From NCBI RefSeq assembly GCF_001642805.2, contig NZ_CP016948.1, positions 4,588,001-4,652,000 of the forward strand: a stretch of DNA of 64,000 nucleotides. The letters run 5' to 3'. Shown one piece after another: positions 42,817-51,975 of the stretch (its first letter is position 1; each line of letters starts with the position of its first letter). The DNA is from Serratia surfactantfaciens (lineage in GTDB: Bacteria > Pseudomonadota > Gammaproteobacteria > Enterobacterales > Enterobacteriaceae). The translations under genes were made by a program, and so were the position numbers. The notes under the pieces were generated by a model, which had not been told where the DNA came from, did not search any database, and was given only the letters and a program-made list of their open reading frames with translations.

Positions 42817-42892
42817 AATCCTCTCTCGCCGAACGCTTTCAAAGAAACCGACGCAAGTCGGTTTTTTTACGTCTGCAGTTTATGAGGATGAG
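42817..42892 (+). repeat. direct repeat copy 2: orphan tRNA-Pro 3' end plus terminator
   Basis: The second copy starts inside the tRNA-Pro T-arm sequence and has no tRNA body before it. CCA is changed to ACG, so it cannot be a tRNA end. It carries an identical second terminator at 42845-42868. Confidence 0.9.
42845..42868 (+). terminator. second copy of the tRNA operon terminator
   Basis: The same AAACCGAC-GCAA-GTCGGTTT stem and T run as at 42684, offset by 161 bases. It would catch read-through transcripts that contain the hairpin block. Confidence 0.85.
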
Positions 42893-43021
42893 CTTATGCT
42901 CAGCATGGCGAGACGAAAAATGAGCAGCCTGTGCAACCCTGTGCGGGTTTTTTGCCGGTCTGGAGTTGGCGCCTTGTTTATACCAGCAAGCCTGTTGGTT
43001 TTCAGCGACAGTATCGCCTGA
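42893..43021 (+). other. spacer after the repeats with a third terminator-like hairpin
   Basis: No gene is supported here. AACCC-TGTGC-GGGTT plus a T run at 42935-42953 looks like another weak intrinsic terminator. E. coli carries aslB and aslA between this tRNA operon and glmZ; neither is present. Confidence 0.55.
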
Positions 43022-43024
43022 TGC

Positions 43025-43042
43025 TGTCGTCAGTTTGAGACA
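43025..43042 (+). promoter_or_regulatory. GlrR-type activator site 1 upstream of glmZ
   Basis: TGTC-N10-GACA (43025-43028 and 43039-43042) is an exact match to the known GlrR (QseF) recognition pattern. It lies about 222-239 bases before the predicted glmZ start. Confidence 0.65.
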
Positions 43043-43087
43043 AATAATCAATTGATTTTAAACAACATAATCATCTTTGGCTTAAGT

Positions 43088-43105
43088 CGTCGTTGCGAGG
43101 CGACA
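43088..43105 (+). promoter_or_regulatory. GlrR-type activator site 2 upstream of glmZ
   Basis: CGTC-N10-GACA differs from the GlrR pattern at one base. The spacing is identical to site 1, about 160-176 bases upstream of glmZ. Confidence 0.5.
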
Positions 43106-43170
43106 TCTTCAGATCGGCCGTCGGTATGGACCGAAGGGTGCGGCACATGACGAGGAAGGCGGAGTTAAAT

Positions 43171-43210
43171 AAAAAATAGATATATTTCAATGCATTGAAT
43201 TCTATTTTTT
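43171..43210. promoter_or_regulatory. AT-rich nested inverted repeat, possible IHF site
   Basis: The arms AAAAAATAGA (43171-43180) and TCTATTTTTT (43201-43210) enclose the perfect palindrome TTCAATGCATTGAA (43186-43199). Within it, CAATGCATTGAAT is one mismatch from the IHF consensus in either orientation. It lies between the GlrR sites and the sigma-54 promoter, where a DNA bend would be useful. Confidence 0.5.
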
Positions 43211-43236
43211 ATGGGTGGTCGCTTGAATCTAAAAGT

Positions 43237-43252
43237 TGGCACGGCAAGTGCA
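43237..43252 (+). promoter_or_regulatory. sigma-54 promoter of glmZ
   Basis: TGGCAC-GGCAA-GTGCA has the invariant GG (43238-43239) and GC (43250-43251) pairs at the -24/-12 spacing, 12 bases before the expected 5' end at 43264. Confidence 0.8.
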
Positions 43253-43263
43253 ATATCTACAGC

Positions 43264-43471
43264 GTAGATGCTCATTCCATCTCTTATGTTCGCCTTAGGC
43301 TTCATAAACCCTGGGAATGACGCAGAGCCGATTTAGGGTGCCTATCGCCCACGAGAACGATGACTAACCCGTCATCACGCTCAGGGCAGAACGTTGAGTG
43401 AGGCACCGCCCCTGTTGTCCTAGACCTGATTGCTTCTTTATACACTTGCCCTACGGCAAGTGTTTTTTTTT
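43264..43471 (+). ncRNA. glmZ: GlmZ small RNA
   Basis: Hfq-dependent small RNA of about 207 nt that activates glmS translation by base pairing and is itself cut by RapZ/RNase E. The conserved 5' end GTAGATGCTCATTCCATCTC (43264-43283), the block around ATGTTCGCCTTAG, the GAATGACGCAGAGCCG segment, ACGTTGAGTGAGGCACC and the glmS-pairing region CCTGTTGTCC (43411-43420) with TAGACCTG after it all match E. coli GlmZ. It ends in a perfect terminator, ACACTTGCC/GGCAAGTGT plus T tract. The position next to hemY is the same as in E. coli. By controlling GlmS it tunes UDP-GlcNAc supply, which the nearby ECA operon consumes. Confidence 0.95.
43442..43471 (+). terminator. glmZ Rho-independent terminator
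   Basis: ACACTTGCC (43442-43450) and GGCAAGTGT (43455-43463) with a CTAC loop, followed by a run of T residues. It provides the Hfq-binding U tail of GlmZ. Confidence 0.93.
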
Positions 43472-43493
43472 GCGCTTCAGCCAGCTCGCGGGC

Positions 43494-43523
43494 AAAAAAA
43501 AGCGCGGCATCGGGGCCGCGCTT
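43494..43523 (-). terminator. terminator of the hemCDXY operon
   Basis: AAGCGCGGC (43500-43508) and GCCGCGCTT (43515-43523) form a 9-bp stem. On the minus strand a run of T residues follows, 20 bases past the hemY stop. Confidence 0.88.
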
Positions 43524-43542
43524 CTCTCAACCGAACGGGGCG

Positions 43543-44739
43543 TTACTCGCCGCCGTTCTGTTTCAGCGTTAACATCAGCCCTTCACGCCGCATCTGCGCC
43601 GCCTCATCCGAACGATGCAGTTTCTCCAGCGTATCGGCCAACCAGGCGTAATCATAGGCGTCCGGGCGCTGCTTCAACGCTTCGCGGAAGGCGTCGGCCG
43701 CCTGCTGCCATTCGCCGTGCTTCATCAGCAACTGCCCCAGCGTGCTGTTCAACAGCGGCGTCGCGCCGTGTTGTTTCATCTGCTGGCGCAGCGCTCTCTC
43801 CAACTGCTCGGGATTGCCGGACTTCAGCCGCGGCAGCAACAGCACCAGACGCTCGTCGTATTGGCGCTTCAGGCTGTCGAGCACAATTTCCTGCGCCAGT
43901 TCATGGTCGTTGCATTCGATCAGGTGCTCCACCATCGCGATTTGCAGCGGCACTTCGTGACGCGTCTTGCGGCTCTGATCTTTCCACCAGCGCTTCAGGC
44001 CTTCGCTGCCTTCGTCCGCCATCGCCTGATTCATCAGCCCGATGTAAGCCTGTTGCTGCAGGGCCTGCAGCTGCTCTTCACTATGCAGTTCGATTTTACG
44101 CATCGACGGCAGCACTTCCAGCAGCGACGCATAGGCGCCGGTGCGCAGATAGGCTTGTTCCGCCAGGCGCAGCACTTCCGGATGGCGCGGAGCCTGGTTC
44201 AGCAGACGATCGACGCCGTGGCGCGCGGCGTGGTTCTCGCCCTGCGCCAGCTGAATGCGAACCCGGGTGATATCCACCGGCAGCTGATCGGTGTCGGCGG
44301 CTTCGGCGGCGCGTTCCAGATACTGGTTGGTGCGGAAGTCATCGCCGCGTTGCTGCGCGGCCTCGGCGGCCAGCAGGTAGTTCACCACCGGCTGTTCGGC
44401 GTGATCGGCGTTGCGCGTCATCAGCTTTTCAACCTGCTTGTAGTCGCCTTCCGCCAGTTTGATCAGCGCGGCTTTGGTTTGCTGGCGCGCGCGGGTGCGC
44501 TTGCGGCCGATAAACCAACCGCGCGTGCGGGCGCCGGTACGGAAAATTCGGCGCAGGATCCACTCGATCGCCAACAGCACCACGAACAGCAGCACCAGCA
44601 TGATCACCAGGCCGGTGACGCTGGTTTCAATATTGTAATTATCGGTCTGGATCAGCACATAGCCTTGATGCCCGGCCAGCATCGGCCCGAGCACCACGCT
44701 GGCGATCACCACCAGAAACAGAAATAGCACGCGTAACAT
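43543..44739 (-). CDS. hemY: HemY, tetratricopeptide membrane protein of the hem operon
   Basis: A 398-aa inner-membrane protein, the E. coli length, with two N-terminal membrane helices (about 3-22 and 40-62) and then a cytosolic TPR-rich domain. It is unrelated to the Gram-positive protoporphyrinogen oxidase of the same name. Its role is thought to be in coordinating heme-pathway enzymes, but this remains loosely defined. It lies three bases after hemX at the end of hemCDXY. Confidence 0.93.
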   Translation of the reverse strand: MLRVLFLFLVVIASVVLGPMLAGHQGYVLIQTDNYNIETSVTGLVIMLVLLFVVLLAIEWILRRIFRTGARTRGWFIGRKRTRARQQTKAALIKLAEGDYKQVEKLMTRNADHAEQPVVNYLLAAEAAQQRGDDFRTNQYLERAAEAADTDQLPVDITRVRIQLAQGENHAARHGVDRLLNQAPRHPEVLRLAEQAYLRTGAYASLLEVLPSMRKIELHSEEQLQALQQQAYIGLMNQAMADEGSEGLKRWWKDQSRKTRHEVPLQIAMVEHLIECNDHELAQEIVLDSLKRQYDERLVLLLPRLKSGNPEQLERALRQQMKQHGATPLLNSTLGQLLMKHGEWQQAADAFREALKQRPDAYDYAWLADTLEKLHRSDEAAQMRREGLMLTLKQNGGE

Positions 44740-44742
44740 GGC

Positions 44743-45867
44743 TTAACCCTCCTGGTGAACGGCAGGGGACTGGGTCATCAGGTTGCGCACCCGGGTCTGC
44801 ATCACTTTTTCCAGCAGCGGCTGGCTTTTCAGCTGATCCGGCACGTCCATCGAGATCGACTGTTGGCTCAGGTTATCCAGCTCTTCAAGGAAGGCCTTGG
44901 TCGCTGGGTCGGTGGTGTCGAAATAGGCGCGCACCCAGGTAGAGACGGTTTCCAGCGATTGCTTGTAGGTCTCGTTCTGGTGACGCGGAATGGCCTGTGC
45001 CGCCACCAGCAGGCGCGAACGGATGTTTTCGCGCAGGTAGATGTCCTGGTTCGGCGCCAGCAGCGGCTCGGCGCTGGTGTCGCGGCGGCGGATGGTGATG
45101 AAGTCGGCCATGAAATTGCGCCAGCTCTTGGCCAGGTTCTGCCGCCATTCGCCGATCGAGCCGGAGAGCTCGTTGCTGTTTTGATCCATCGGCGCTTCGT
45201 CGGTGTCGTTGTCCGCCAGGCGCAGGTTATCCACCTGATTGGACAGCTGATTAACCTTGAGGATGATGCCGTCGTAATCGACCTGGGTCAGGGTTGAAAG
45301 CGTACCGATGTCTTCGGTAATGGCGCGACGCACGTCGAGCAGGCTCGGATCGTTCATGTCCGCCAGGCTGGCGTCGGCGCTTTTCAGCAGCGCGGCGGCG
45401 CTGGTCACGTCCTGATCGCTCCACAGTTTGCGGCCGGCCATTTTCACCAGGAAATCGGCCTGAGCCAGCAGCCAGGTTTTGGCGTCGCTGCCGGAGATGG
45501 TCGCCACTTTTTCCTGCAGCTCGCTCAGCTGGCGCGCCAGGTTCGCCTGCTCGCGATCGGCGGCGTCCAGGGTTTTACCCTGCTGTTGCAGCAGGCCTTC
45601 CAGCGCGTTTCTTTCCTGCTGCTGGCTCTGCTTCACGCCTTCGAGCTGCTGCTGCAGCGCCTGGTTGGCGGCGATCAGCTGTTGCGCCTGCTTGTGCGTG
45701 TGGTAATAGCCGCCCGCGCCGAGGGCGATGACCAGCACGATAGCGATCGCGCCGAGCACCGGGCCGGTATTCTTGCCTTTGCGGCTGGCAGCGGCTGGCT
45801 GCTGGGAGCTCTCAACCGCGGTGGTTGGCTCTTCAACCGGGGCGGATGGGGTATTTTGTTCCGTCAT
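44743..45867 (-). CDS. hemX: HemX membrane protein (annotated as uroporphyrinogen-III methyltransferase family)
   Basis: A 374-aa protein (E. coli 393) with a Pro/Ala-rich cytosolic N-terminus, one membrane helix (about 38-57), a coiled-coil region rich in Gln/Leu (about 60-125) and a periplasmic domain. Databases often call it a uroporphyrinogen methyltransferase, but I see no SAM-binding GGGDP-type motif, so that activity is doubtful. The ATG at 45865-45867 gives [10 protein letters not shown]; an extension of five codons has no support. It lies 22 bases after hemD. Confidence 0.92.
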   Translation of the reverse strand: MTEQNTPSAPVEEPTTAVESSQQPAAASRKGKNTGPVLGAIAIVLVIALGAGGYYHTHKQAQQLIAANQALQQQLEGVKQSQQQERNALEGLLQQQGKTLDAADREQANLARQLSELQEKVATISGSDAKTWLLAQADFLVKMAGRKLWSDQDVTSAAALLKSADASLADMNDPSLLDVRRAITEDIGTLSTLTQVDYDGIILKVNQLSNQVDNLRLADNDTDEAPMDQNSNELSGSIGEWRQNLAKSWRNFMADFITIRRRDTSAEPLLAPNQDIYLRENIRSRLLVAAQAIPRHQNETYKQSLETVSTWVRAYFDTTDPATKAFLEELDNLSQQSISMDVPDQLKSQPLLEKVMQTRVRNLMTQSPAVHQEG

Positions 45868-45889
45868 AGTGGCACATCCCATAGTCAGA

Positions 45890-46630
45890 TTATTGTAGCG
45901 CGCGGATCAGCGCGTCATTATCGGCGTTGTCAGCTACCCGAATCGTACGCCAGCCCAATTCCCGGGCGAGGGTAGCCAGGCGTTCGCTCACTACTACCAG
46001 GCGGCAACGCAGCAGCCATGAAGAACGATAGTAATCAGGAACTAAAGTATAGAGCTGTTGTAACATTTCACCGCTGGTCACCACCAGCGTATCCACACCG
46101 GCGCGCTGCCAGTGGGCGCTTTGCTCGCTGCCGTCGTAGTGCACCGGGCTGCGTTGATAACATTCATAATAGCTGACGTCGGCGCCGCGCTCGCTCAGCG
46201 TCGAGCCCAACAGTTCGCGGCCGCCGTTGCCGCGCAAAATCAGCGCGCGTTTGCCCGCCAGCTTTTGCAACGCCGGCAGCAGCAGCAGCGTTTCGCTGAT
46301 TTCGCGTTCGCGCGGGTACTCCACCGGCAAACTGCTGATGCGATGCAGTGCCAGCCCGGTGGTGCGGCCGATGGCGTAATAAGCCAGGTGAGCGGGCCAG
46401 CTCAACCCGGCGCGGCCGATGACCGAATCGGCATAGTTCACCGAATGTTGCGACAGCACGAACACCAGATCGCCGGCATTAAGCTGCTGCAACGCCTGCG
46501 GCAGCTCCGGCAGATCGCCGCCGGGGGCGAAGTCGATCAGCGGTGCATGATAGGCAACCCGGCCGAGCGCGCGCAGCCGGCTCACCAGCAGCTCTCCCGA
46601 AGGCGATGGGCGGGTTACCAGAATGGTCAT
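45890..46630 (-). CDS. hemD: uroporphyrinogen-III synthase HemD
   Basis: Cytosolic enzyme (246 aa, as in E. coli) that cyclises hydroxymethylbilane with inversion of ring D to uroporphyrinogen III. It has a two-domain fold with low sequence conservation, with the N-terminal [18 protein letters not shown] and a central [16 protein letters not shown] followed by the ECYQRSPV segment. The ATG overlaps the hemC stop (ATGA). It is the second gene of hemCDXY. Confidence 0.95.
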   Translation of the reverse strand: MTILVTRPSPSGELLVSRLRALGRVAYHAPLIDFAPGGDLPELPQALQQLNAGDLVFVLSQHSVNYADSVIGRAGLSWPAHLAYYAIGRTTGLALHRISSLPVEYPREREISETLLLLPALQKLAGKRALILRGNGGRELLGSTLSERGADVSYYECYQRSPVHYDGSEQSAHWQRAGVDTLVVTSGEMLQQLYTLVPDYYRSSWLLRCRLVVVSERLATLARELGWRTIRVADNADNDALIRALQ

Positions 46631-47568
46631 GCCGGCGGATTTCCCTGATAAACTTCGCGCAGGATCTCGCGCGCGCCGCGCGCCAGCAGCTCTTCCGCCA
46701 GCTCAACGCCCATCCGTTCGGCCTCGGCGGCCGGGCCGCGGCGCTCGCCGCGCACCATCTGGCTGCCGTCCGGCGCGCCGACCAGCGCGCGCAGCCACAG
46801 GCTGTCGCCATCCAGTTCGGCATAGCTGCCGATCGGTACCTGGCAGCCGCCTTCCAGACGGGTGTTCATCGCCCGTTCGGCGCGCACGCGGGTTTCGGTG
46901 GCCGCATGGTTCAGCGGCGCCAGCAGCGCGCGGGTGACGCTGTCGTCGAGACGGCATTCGATGCCGACTGCACCCTGGCCGACCGCCGGCAGGCACTCTT
47001 CGGCGCTCAGCGGGCTGCGGATGCGTTGCTCCAGCCCCAGGCGCTTCAGGCCGGCCACCGCCAGAATAATCGCGTCGTAGTCGCCGTTGTCCAGCTTGGC
47101 CAGGCGCGTGCCGACGTTGCCGCGCAGGTCGCGCACGACAAGATCCGGGCGGCGTTCACGCAGCTGACACTGGCGGCGCAGGCTGGAAGTGCCGACCACG
47201 CTGCCCTGTGGCAGTTGATCGAGCGAGGCGAAACGATTGGAAACAAAAGCGTCACGCGGATCTTCGCGCTCGCAGATGGTGGTCAAACCGAGGCCGGCGG
47301 GGAAGTCGACCGGCACGTCTTTCATCGAGTGCACGGCGATGTCGGCACGGCCTTCCAGCAGCGCCAGTTCGAGTTCTTTAACAAACAGGCCCTTACCGCC
47401 GACTTTCGCCAACGGCGTATCCAGAATAACGTCGCCGCGCGTCACCATCGGCACCAACTCGACCTGCAGGCCGGGATGGCTGGCCATCAGACGTTGCTGC
47501 ACATAATGTGCTTGCCAAAGTGCAAGCGGGCTTTGTCGGGTGGCAATTCGAATAATTTTGTCTAACAT
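46627..47568 (-). CDS. hemC: porphobilinogen deaminase HemC
   Basis: Builds hydroxymethylbilane from four porphobilinogens in the cytosol (313 aa). The dipyrromethane cofactor is held by Cys242 in [13 protein letters not shown]. The N-terminal [35 protein letters not shown] and the [11 protein letters not shown] catalytic segment are intact. It heads hemCDXY and is divergent from cyaA across 316 bp, the same as E. coli. Confidence 0.97.
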   Translation of the reverse strand: MLDKIIRIATRQSPLALWQAHYVQQRLMASHPGLQVELVPMVTRGDVILDTPLAKVGGKGLFVKELELALLEGRADIAVHSMKDVPVDFPAGLGLTTICEREDPRDAFVSNRFASLDQLPQGSVVGTSSLRRQCQLRERRPDLVVRDLRGNVGTRLAKLDNGDYDAIILAVAGLKRLGLEQRIRSPLSAEECLPAVGQGAVGIECRLDDSVTRALLAPLNHAATETRVRAERAMNTRLEGGCQVPIGSYAELDGDSLWLRALVGAPDGSQMVRGERRGPAAEAERMGVELAEELLARGAREILREVYQGNPPA

Positions 47569-47884
47569 GCTTGTTACCGTTTTTATATTTCGCCATCCAT
47601 CCTACCACTGAGAGCCAATACTGTCAGTGCAAGAAGCCGGAGGCGGAAAAAGGACAACGGAATCAAAGGGACGTGTGATGTGCTTTGGGGCAGTTAACAC
47701 TGCGGGTAAATCGTTTAGGGAAGCGCTACAATAATTGTGAAGCGTTACCTCCTTTACGGTCAATCAGCAAGGTGTTAAATTGATCACGTTTCCAGCAATA
47801 AGTCGCCAAATATTCTTCTTACACTAACGGCGCTTATGGAATACGGGTTTTTTTCTAAACACCGGGATAATCAGGCGAGACGTC
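47569..47884. promoter_or_regulatory. divergent hemC / cyaA control region
   Basis: The 316-bp gap contains the cyaA main promoter: TTTACG (47753-47758) and TAAATT (47776-47781), 17 bases apart. A 49-base stretch from 47836 to the cyaA TTG also reads as an ATG-initiated overlapping frame, with no sign of being real. The hemC promoter must lie in the left half, but no clear hexamers stand out. Confidence 0.7.
47773..47788 (+). promoter_or_regulatory. CRP site overlapping the cyaA -10
   Basis: TGTTAAATTGATCACG (TGTTA-N6-TCACG) fits the CRP consensus and covers the -10 hexamer. This is the arrangement by which cAMP-CRP represses cyaA P2 in E. coli. Confidence 0.8.
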
Positions 47885-50437
47885 TTGTACCTCTACATCG
47901 AGACATTGAAGCAGAGACTGGATGCGATCAATCAGCTACGTGTCGATCGCGCCCTGGCGGCTATGAAGCCCGCGTTTCAACGGGTATACAGTCTGCTGCC
48001 CACCTTACTGCACCACCACCACCCGCTGATGCCGGGTTACCTGAACGGTAACGTTCCCCACGGCATTTGCCTCTACACGCCTGATGAAACTCAACAAGAT
48101 TACCTGAACGATTTAGAAGACAAATGGGGCAGCCCGTTTGATAAGCCGGCCAGCGGCGAGCTGCCGATCACCGGCGTCTACTCGATGGGCAGCACCTCGT
48201 CTATCGGCCAAAGCTGCAGCTCGGATCTCGACATCTGGGTCTGCCACCAGTCCTGGCTGGACAACGAAGAACGCACCCGCCTGCAGCAAAAATGCAGCCT
48301 GCTTGAGAAGTGGGCCGCCTCGATGGGGGTGGAGGTCAGCTTCTTCCTGATCGACGAAAATCGTTTCCGCCACAATGAAAGCGGCAGCCTGGGCGGCGAA
48401 GACTGCGGCTCGACGCAGCATATTCTGTTGCTCGACGAATTCTACCGCACCGCCGTGCGCCTGGCCGGCAAACGCATCCTGTGGAACATGGTGCCGGGCG
48501 AAGAAGAAGCGCACTACGATGAATACGTGCTGTCGCTGTACGCGCAGGGCGCGCTGACGCCCAACGAGTGGCTGGATCTCGGCGGCCTGAGCTCGCTGTC
48601 GGCGGAAGAGTACTTCGGCGCCAGCCTGTGGCAGCTGTACAAGAGCATCGATTCGCCTTACAAGGCGGTGCTGAAGACCCTGCTGCTGGAAGCCTATTCC
48701 TGGGAATACCCCAATACCCAACTGCTGGCGACGGACATCAAACATCGTCTGCACCAGGGCGAGATCGTCAGCTTCGGGCTCGACGCCTACTGCATGATGC
48801 TCGAACGCGTCACCCGCTACCTGACCGACATCAACGATACCACCCGCCTCGATCTGGCCCGCCGCTGTTTCTATCTGAAAGTGTGTGAAAAGCTGTCGCT
48901 GGCCAAGGCCTGCGTCGGCTGGCGGCGCGAGATCCTCAGCCAGTTGGTCAGCGAGTGGGGCTGGAGCGAAGAGCGTCTGGCGATGCTGGACAACCGCGCC
49001 AACTGGAAAATCGAACGGGTGCGTGAAGCGCATAACGAGCTGCTCGACGCGATGATGCAGAGCTACCGCAACCTGATCCGTTTCGCCCGCCGCAACAATC
49101 TCAGCGTCAGCGCCAGCCCGCAGGATATCGGCGTGTTGACCCGCAAACTGTACGCGGCGTTTGAAGCGCTGCCCGGCAAGGTGACGCTGGTGAACCCGCA
49201 GATCTCGCCGGATCTGTCGGAAAACGATTTAACCTTTATTCACGTGCCGGTTGGCCGCGCCAACCGCACCGGCTGGTACCTGTATAATCAGGCGCCGGCC
49301 ATGGATTCGATCGTCAGCCATCAGCCGCTGGAATATAACCGCTACCTGAACAAGCTGGTGGCCTGGGCCTATTTCAACGGCCTGCTGACGCCGCAGACCC
49401 GCCTGCACATCAAGAGCGGCAACCTGTGCGACACCGCCAAGCTGCAGGAGCTGGTGGCCGACGTTTCTCATCACTTCCCGCTGCGCCTGCCGGCGCCGAC
49501 GCCGAAAGCGCTGTACAGCCCGTGCGAGATTCGCCATCTGGCGATCATCGTCAATCTGGAAAACGATCCGACCGCCGCGTTCCGCAATCAGGTGGTGCAC
49601 TTCGATTTCCGCAAGCTGGACGTGTTCAGCTTCGGCCAGCAGCAGCAGTGTCTGGTGGGCAGCATCGATCTGCTGTACCGCAACTCCTGGAACGAAGTGC
49701 GTACCCTGCATTTCAGCGGCGAGCAGTCGGTGCTGGAAGCGTTGAAAACCATTCTCGGCAAGATGCACCAGGATGCCGCCCCGCCGGAGTCGGTGGAAGT
49801 GTTCTGCTACAGTCAGCACCTGCGCGGCCTGATCCGCACCCGCATCCAGCAGTTGGTGTCGGAGTGCATCGAGCTGCGCCTGTCCAGCACCCGGCTGGAA
49901 CCCGGCCGCTTCAAGGCGGTGCGCGTCGCCGGGCAGACCTGGGGGCTGTTCTTCGAACGTCTGAGCGTATCGGTGCAAAAGCTGGAGAACGCGGTGGAGT
50001 TTTACGGCGCCATCTCCAACAACAAGCTGCACGGCCTGTCTATCAAGGTGGAAACCGATCAGGTGCATCTGCCGCCGGTGGTGGACGGTTTCGCCAGTGA
50101 GGGGATCATTCAGTTCTTCTTCGAAGACACCTCAGACGACAAGGGCTTCAACATCTATATTCTGGATGAGTCTAATCGGGTGGAGGTGTATCACCACTGC
50201 GAGGGCAGTAAAGAGGAACTGGTGCGCGACGTCAGCCGCTTCTACTCCTCGTCGCACGATCGCTTCACCTACGGTTCCAGCTTCATCAACTTCAACCTGC
50301 CGCAGTTCTATCAGATCGTGCAGCTCGACGGGCGCACGCAGGTGATCCCGTTCCGCAGCAACGTGCTGTCCAGCCTGTGCGTGACGGTGGCCGACGGCGC
50401 CGCTCAGCCGCTCAAACAGCAGTTCCAACTGCATTGA
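47885..50437 (+). CDS. cyaA: class I adenylate cyclase CyaA
   Basis: An 850-aa cytosolic enzyme (E. coli 848) that makes cAMP. The N-terminal catalytic half contains [20 protein letters not shown] and [19 protein letters not shown]; the C-terminal half is the regulatory region responding to phosphorylated EIIA-Glc. The start is TTG (47885), as in E. coli, where the weak codon limits expression; [18 protein letters not shown] is identical. It is regulated by CRP at the upstream site. It ends at a hairpin shared with the convergent cyaY. Confidence 0.97.
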   Translation: MYLYIETLKQRLDAINQLRVDRALAAMKPAFQRVYSLLPTLLHHHHPLMPGYLNGNVPHGICLYTPDETQQDYLNDLEDKWGSPFDKPASGELPITGVYSMGSTSSIGQSCSSDLDIWVCHQSWLDNEERTRLQQKCSLLEKWAASMGVEVSFFLIDENRFRHNESGSLGGEDCGSTQHILLLDEFYRTAVRLAGKRILWNMVPGEEEAHYDEYVLSLYAQGALTPNEWLDLGGLSSLSAEEYFGASLWQLYKSIDSPYKAVLKTLLLEAYSWEYPNTQLLATDIKHRLHQGEIVSFGLDAYCMMLERVTRYLTDINDTTRLDLARRCFYLKVCEKLSLAKACVGWRREILSQLVSEWGWSEERLAMLDNRANWKIERVREAHNELLDAMMQSYRNLIRFARRNNLSVSASPQDIGVLTRKLYAAFEALPGKVTLVNPQISPDLSENDLTFIHVPVGRANRTGWYLYNQAPAMDSIVSHQPLEYNRYLNKLVAWAYFNGLLTPQTRLHIKSGNLCDTAKLQELVADVSHHFPLRLPAPTPKALYSPCEIRHLAIIVNLENDPTAAFRNQVVHFDFRKLDVFSFGQQQQCLVGSIDLLYRNSWNEVRTLHFSGEQSVLEALKTILGKMHQDAAPPESVEVFCYSQHLRGLIRTRIQQLVSECIELRLSSTRLEPGRFKAVRVAGQTWGLFFERLSVSVQKLENAVEFYGAISNNKLHGLSIKVETDQVHLPPVVDGFASEGIIQFFFEDTSDDKGFNIYILDESNRVEVYHHCEGSKEELVRDVSRFYSSSHDRFTYGSSFINFNLPQFYQIVQLDGRTQVIPFRSNVLSSLCVTVADGAAQPLKQQFQLH

Positions 50438-50444
50438 CGCCGCG

Positions 50445-50465
50445 AGGGCTCGGTGGCCGAGCCCT
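50445..50465. terminator. bidirectional hairpin between cyaA and cyaY
   Basis: AGGGCTCGG and CCGAGCCCT form a 9-bp perfect stem with a TGG loop in the short convergent gap. No T tract is present on the plus side. Confidence 0.6.
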
Positions 50466-50473
50466 GCATTGCT

Positions 50474-50794
50474 TCAGGAAAAACGCAGTGCTTCGCCGGC
50501 CTGCGTGCTGGCTGCTTCGCTGAGCAGCTGATAAAACGGCTGCCCGCTGCGATCGCATAGCCAGACGCCGTCGCGGTAGTTGAAGTGATAGCCGCCGGCC
50601 TTGGTGGCAAGCCACACCTGGTGCAGCGGCTCCTGGCGGTTGATGACGATCTTGGTGCCGTTTTCGAAGCTCAGCGTCATCACGCCGCCATTGGTTTCGT
50701 AATCGATGTCCGCATCGCCGTCAAAATCGTCCAGTGTCTCTTCAATATTCAGCATCAGCTGGTCGGCCAACTGGTGAAACTCGCTGTCGTTCAT
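50474..50794 (-). CDS. cyaY: frataxin-like iron-sulfur assembly protein CyaY
   Basis: A 106-aa bacterial frataxin, the E. coli length. The acidic first helix ([16 protein letters not shown]) is the iron-binding face, and the conserved [20 protein letters not shown] covers the beta-sheet surface contacting IscS. It modulates Fe-S assembly. The ATG at 50794 gives [13 protein letters not shown]; a TTG two codons earlier is unlikely. It is convergent with cyaA and divergent from lptM. Confidence 0.97.
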   Translation of the reverse strand: MNDSEFHQLADQLMLNIEETLDDFDGDADIDYETNGGVMTLSFENGTKIVINRQEPLHQVWLATKAGGYHFNYRDGVWLCDRSGQPFYQLLSEAASTQAGEALRFS

Positions 50795-50866
50795 ATTCAA
50801 TTCCTATTGCTTTTCATGATCCACCTGCGATTATAGAGACCTTGGACGCATGAATTACAGGCATTA

Positions 50867-51079
50867 ATGCAAATGAAAAAACAACTACGCTATGCGCTGA
50901 TGGCAGTTCTGCTTACCGGCCTCGCCGGCTGTGGTCTGAAAGGCCCGCTTTACTTCCCACCTGCCGACGCCACTGGCCAAAAATCGGCCAAGCCGCCGGT
51001 GCAAACGGGCGATCAGGTGCAAAAGAACCAGCAGGAGCAGTCTGGCTCTCAGCAAAAACCGTCGATGGTCGATCAGTAA
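50867..51079 (+). CDS. lptM: small outer-membrane lipoprotein LptM (YifL)
   Basis: A 70-aa lipoprotein with lipobox LAGC (Cys22) followed by the invariant GLKGPLYFPPAD. LptM mimics LPS binding and helps LptD-LptE oxidative maturation in the outer membrane. The rest is a Gln/Lys/Ser-rich tail. An ATG two codons later (50873) is also possible. The gene precedes dapF by 71 bp, the same order as in E. coli (yifL-dapF-yigA-xerC-yigB-uvrD). Confidence 0.93.
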   Translation: MQMKKQLRYALMAVLLTGLAGCGLKGPLYFPPADATGQKSAKPPVQTGDQVQKNQQEQSGSQQKPSMVDQ

Positions 51080-51150
51080 CACCCGGTTTGCGGTGGCGAG
51101 CGCCGCCGCAAAATCAAGACGGATAGCGCGTCCAGATAGCGGAGTATGAT

Positions 51151-51975
51151 ATGCAGTTCTCCAAAATGCACGGTCTGGGCAACGACTTTATGGTGGTCGA
51201 TGCCGTTACACAGAATGTCTATTTTTCACCTGAGCTGATCCGCCGGCTGGCCGATCGGCACCTGGGCGTCGGCTTTGACCAGATGCTGGTGGTAGAACCG
51301 CCTTACGATCCCGAGCTGGATTTTCACTACCGGATTTTCAACGCCGACGGCAGCGAAGTGGCCCAGTGCGGCAACGGCGCGCGCTGCTTCGCGCGCTTTG
51401 TGCGGCTGAAAGGGCTGACCAACAAGCGCGATATCCGCGTCAGCACCCAAACCGGGCGTATGGTGCTCAGCGTCACCGACGACGATCTGGTGTGCGTCAA
51501 TATGGGCGAGCCGAATTTCGATCCGCAGGCGGTGCCGTTCCGCGCCGCCAAAGCGGAAAAGACTTACATCATGCGCGCGGCGGAACATACCGTGCTGTGC
51601 GGCGTGGTGTCGATGGGCAACCCGCATTGTGTTTTGCAGGTGGATGATGTAAAAACCGCCAAGGTGGAGCTGCTCGGACCGGTGCTGGAAGGGCATGAGC
51701 GCTTCCCGGAACGGGCCAACATCGGCTTTATGCAGGTGGTCAGCCGCGATCACATCAAGCTGCGGGTTTATGAGCGCGGCGCCGGCGAAACCCAGGCCTG
51801 CGGCAGCGGCGCCTGCGCGGCGGTGGCGGTGGGGATCCAACAGGAATTGCTGTCAGAAGAGGTGCATGTAGAACTGCCGGGCGGCAGCCTGCATATTCGC
51901 TGGAAAGGGCCGGGCAACCCGCTGTTTATGACCGGTCCGGCAACCCATGTCTATGACGGATTTATTCATCTATGA
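51151..51975 (+). CDS. dapF: diaminopimelate epimerase DapF
   Basis: PLP-independent racemase (274 aa, the E. coli length) converting LL- to meso-diaminopimelate for lysine and peptidoglycan. The catalytic cysteines are Cys73 ([13 protein letters not shown]) and about Cys217 ([12 protein letters not shown]). It overlaps yigA by four bases and starts a run of coupled genes. Confidence 0.97.
   Translation: MQFSKMHGLGNDFMVVDAVTQNVYFSPELIRRLADRHLGVGFDQMLVVEPPYDPELDFHYRIFNADGSEVAQCGNGARCFARFVRLKGLTNKRDIRVSTQTGRMVLSVTDDDLVCVNMGEPNFDPQAVPFRAAKAEKTYIMRAAEHTVLCGVVSMGNPHCVLQVDDVKTAKVELLGPVLEGHERFPERANIGFMQVVSRDHIKLRVYERGAGETQACGSGACAAVAVGIQQELLSEEVHVELPGGSLHIRWKGPGNPLFMTGPATHVYDGFIHL

Noticed and set aside
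42809..43021. A 70-codon frame after the tRNA repeats
   Set aside because: It runs through the duplicated terminator and a third hairpin, with no ribosome site or similarity.
43398..44270. A 290-codon plus-strand frame from glmZ into hemY
   Set aside because: It crosses the glmZ terminator and runs antisense to hemY. The low-complexity Ala/Arg/Ser translation is typical of non-coding GC-rich DNA.
47836..48051. A 71-codon frame overlapping the start of cyaA
   Set aside because: It is out of frame with CyaA, whose conserved N-terminus explains the sequence. The frame has no independent support.
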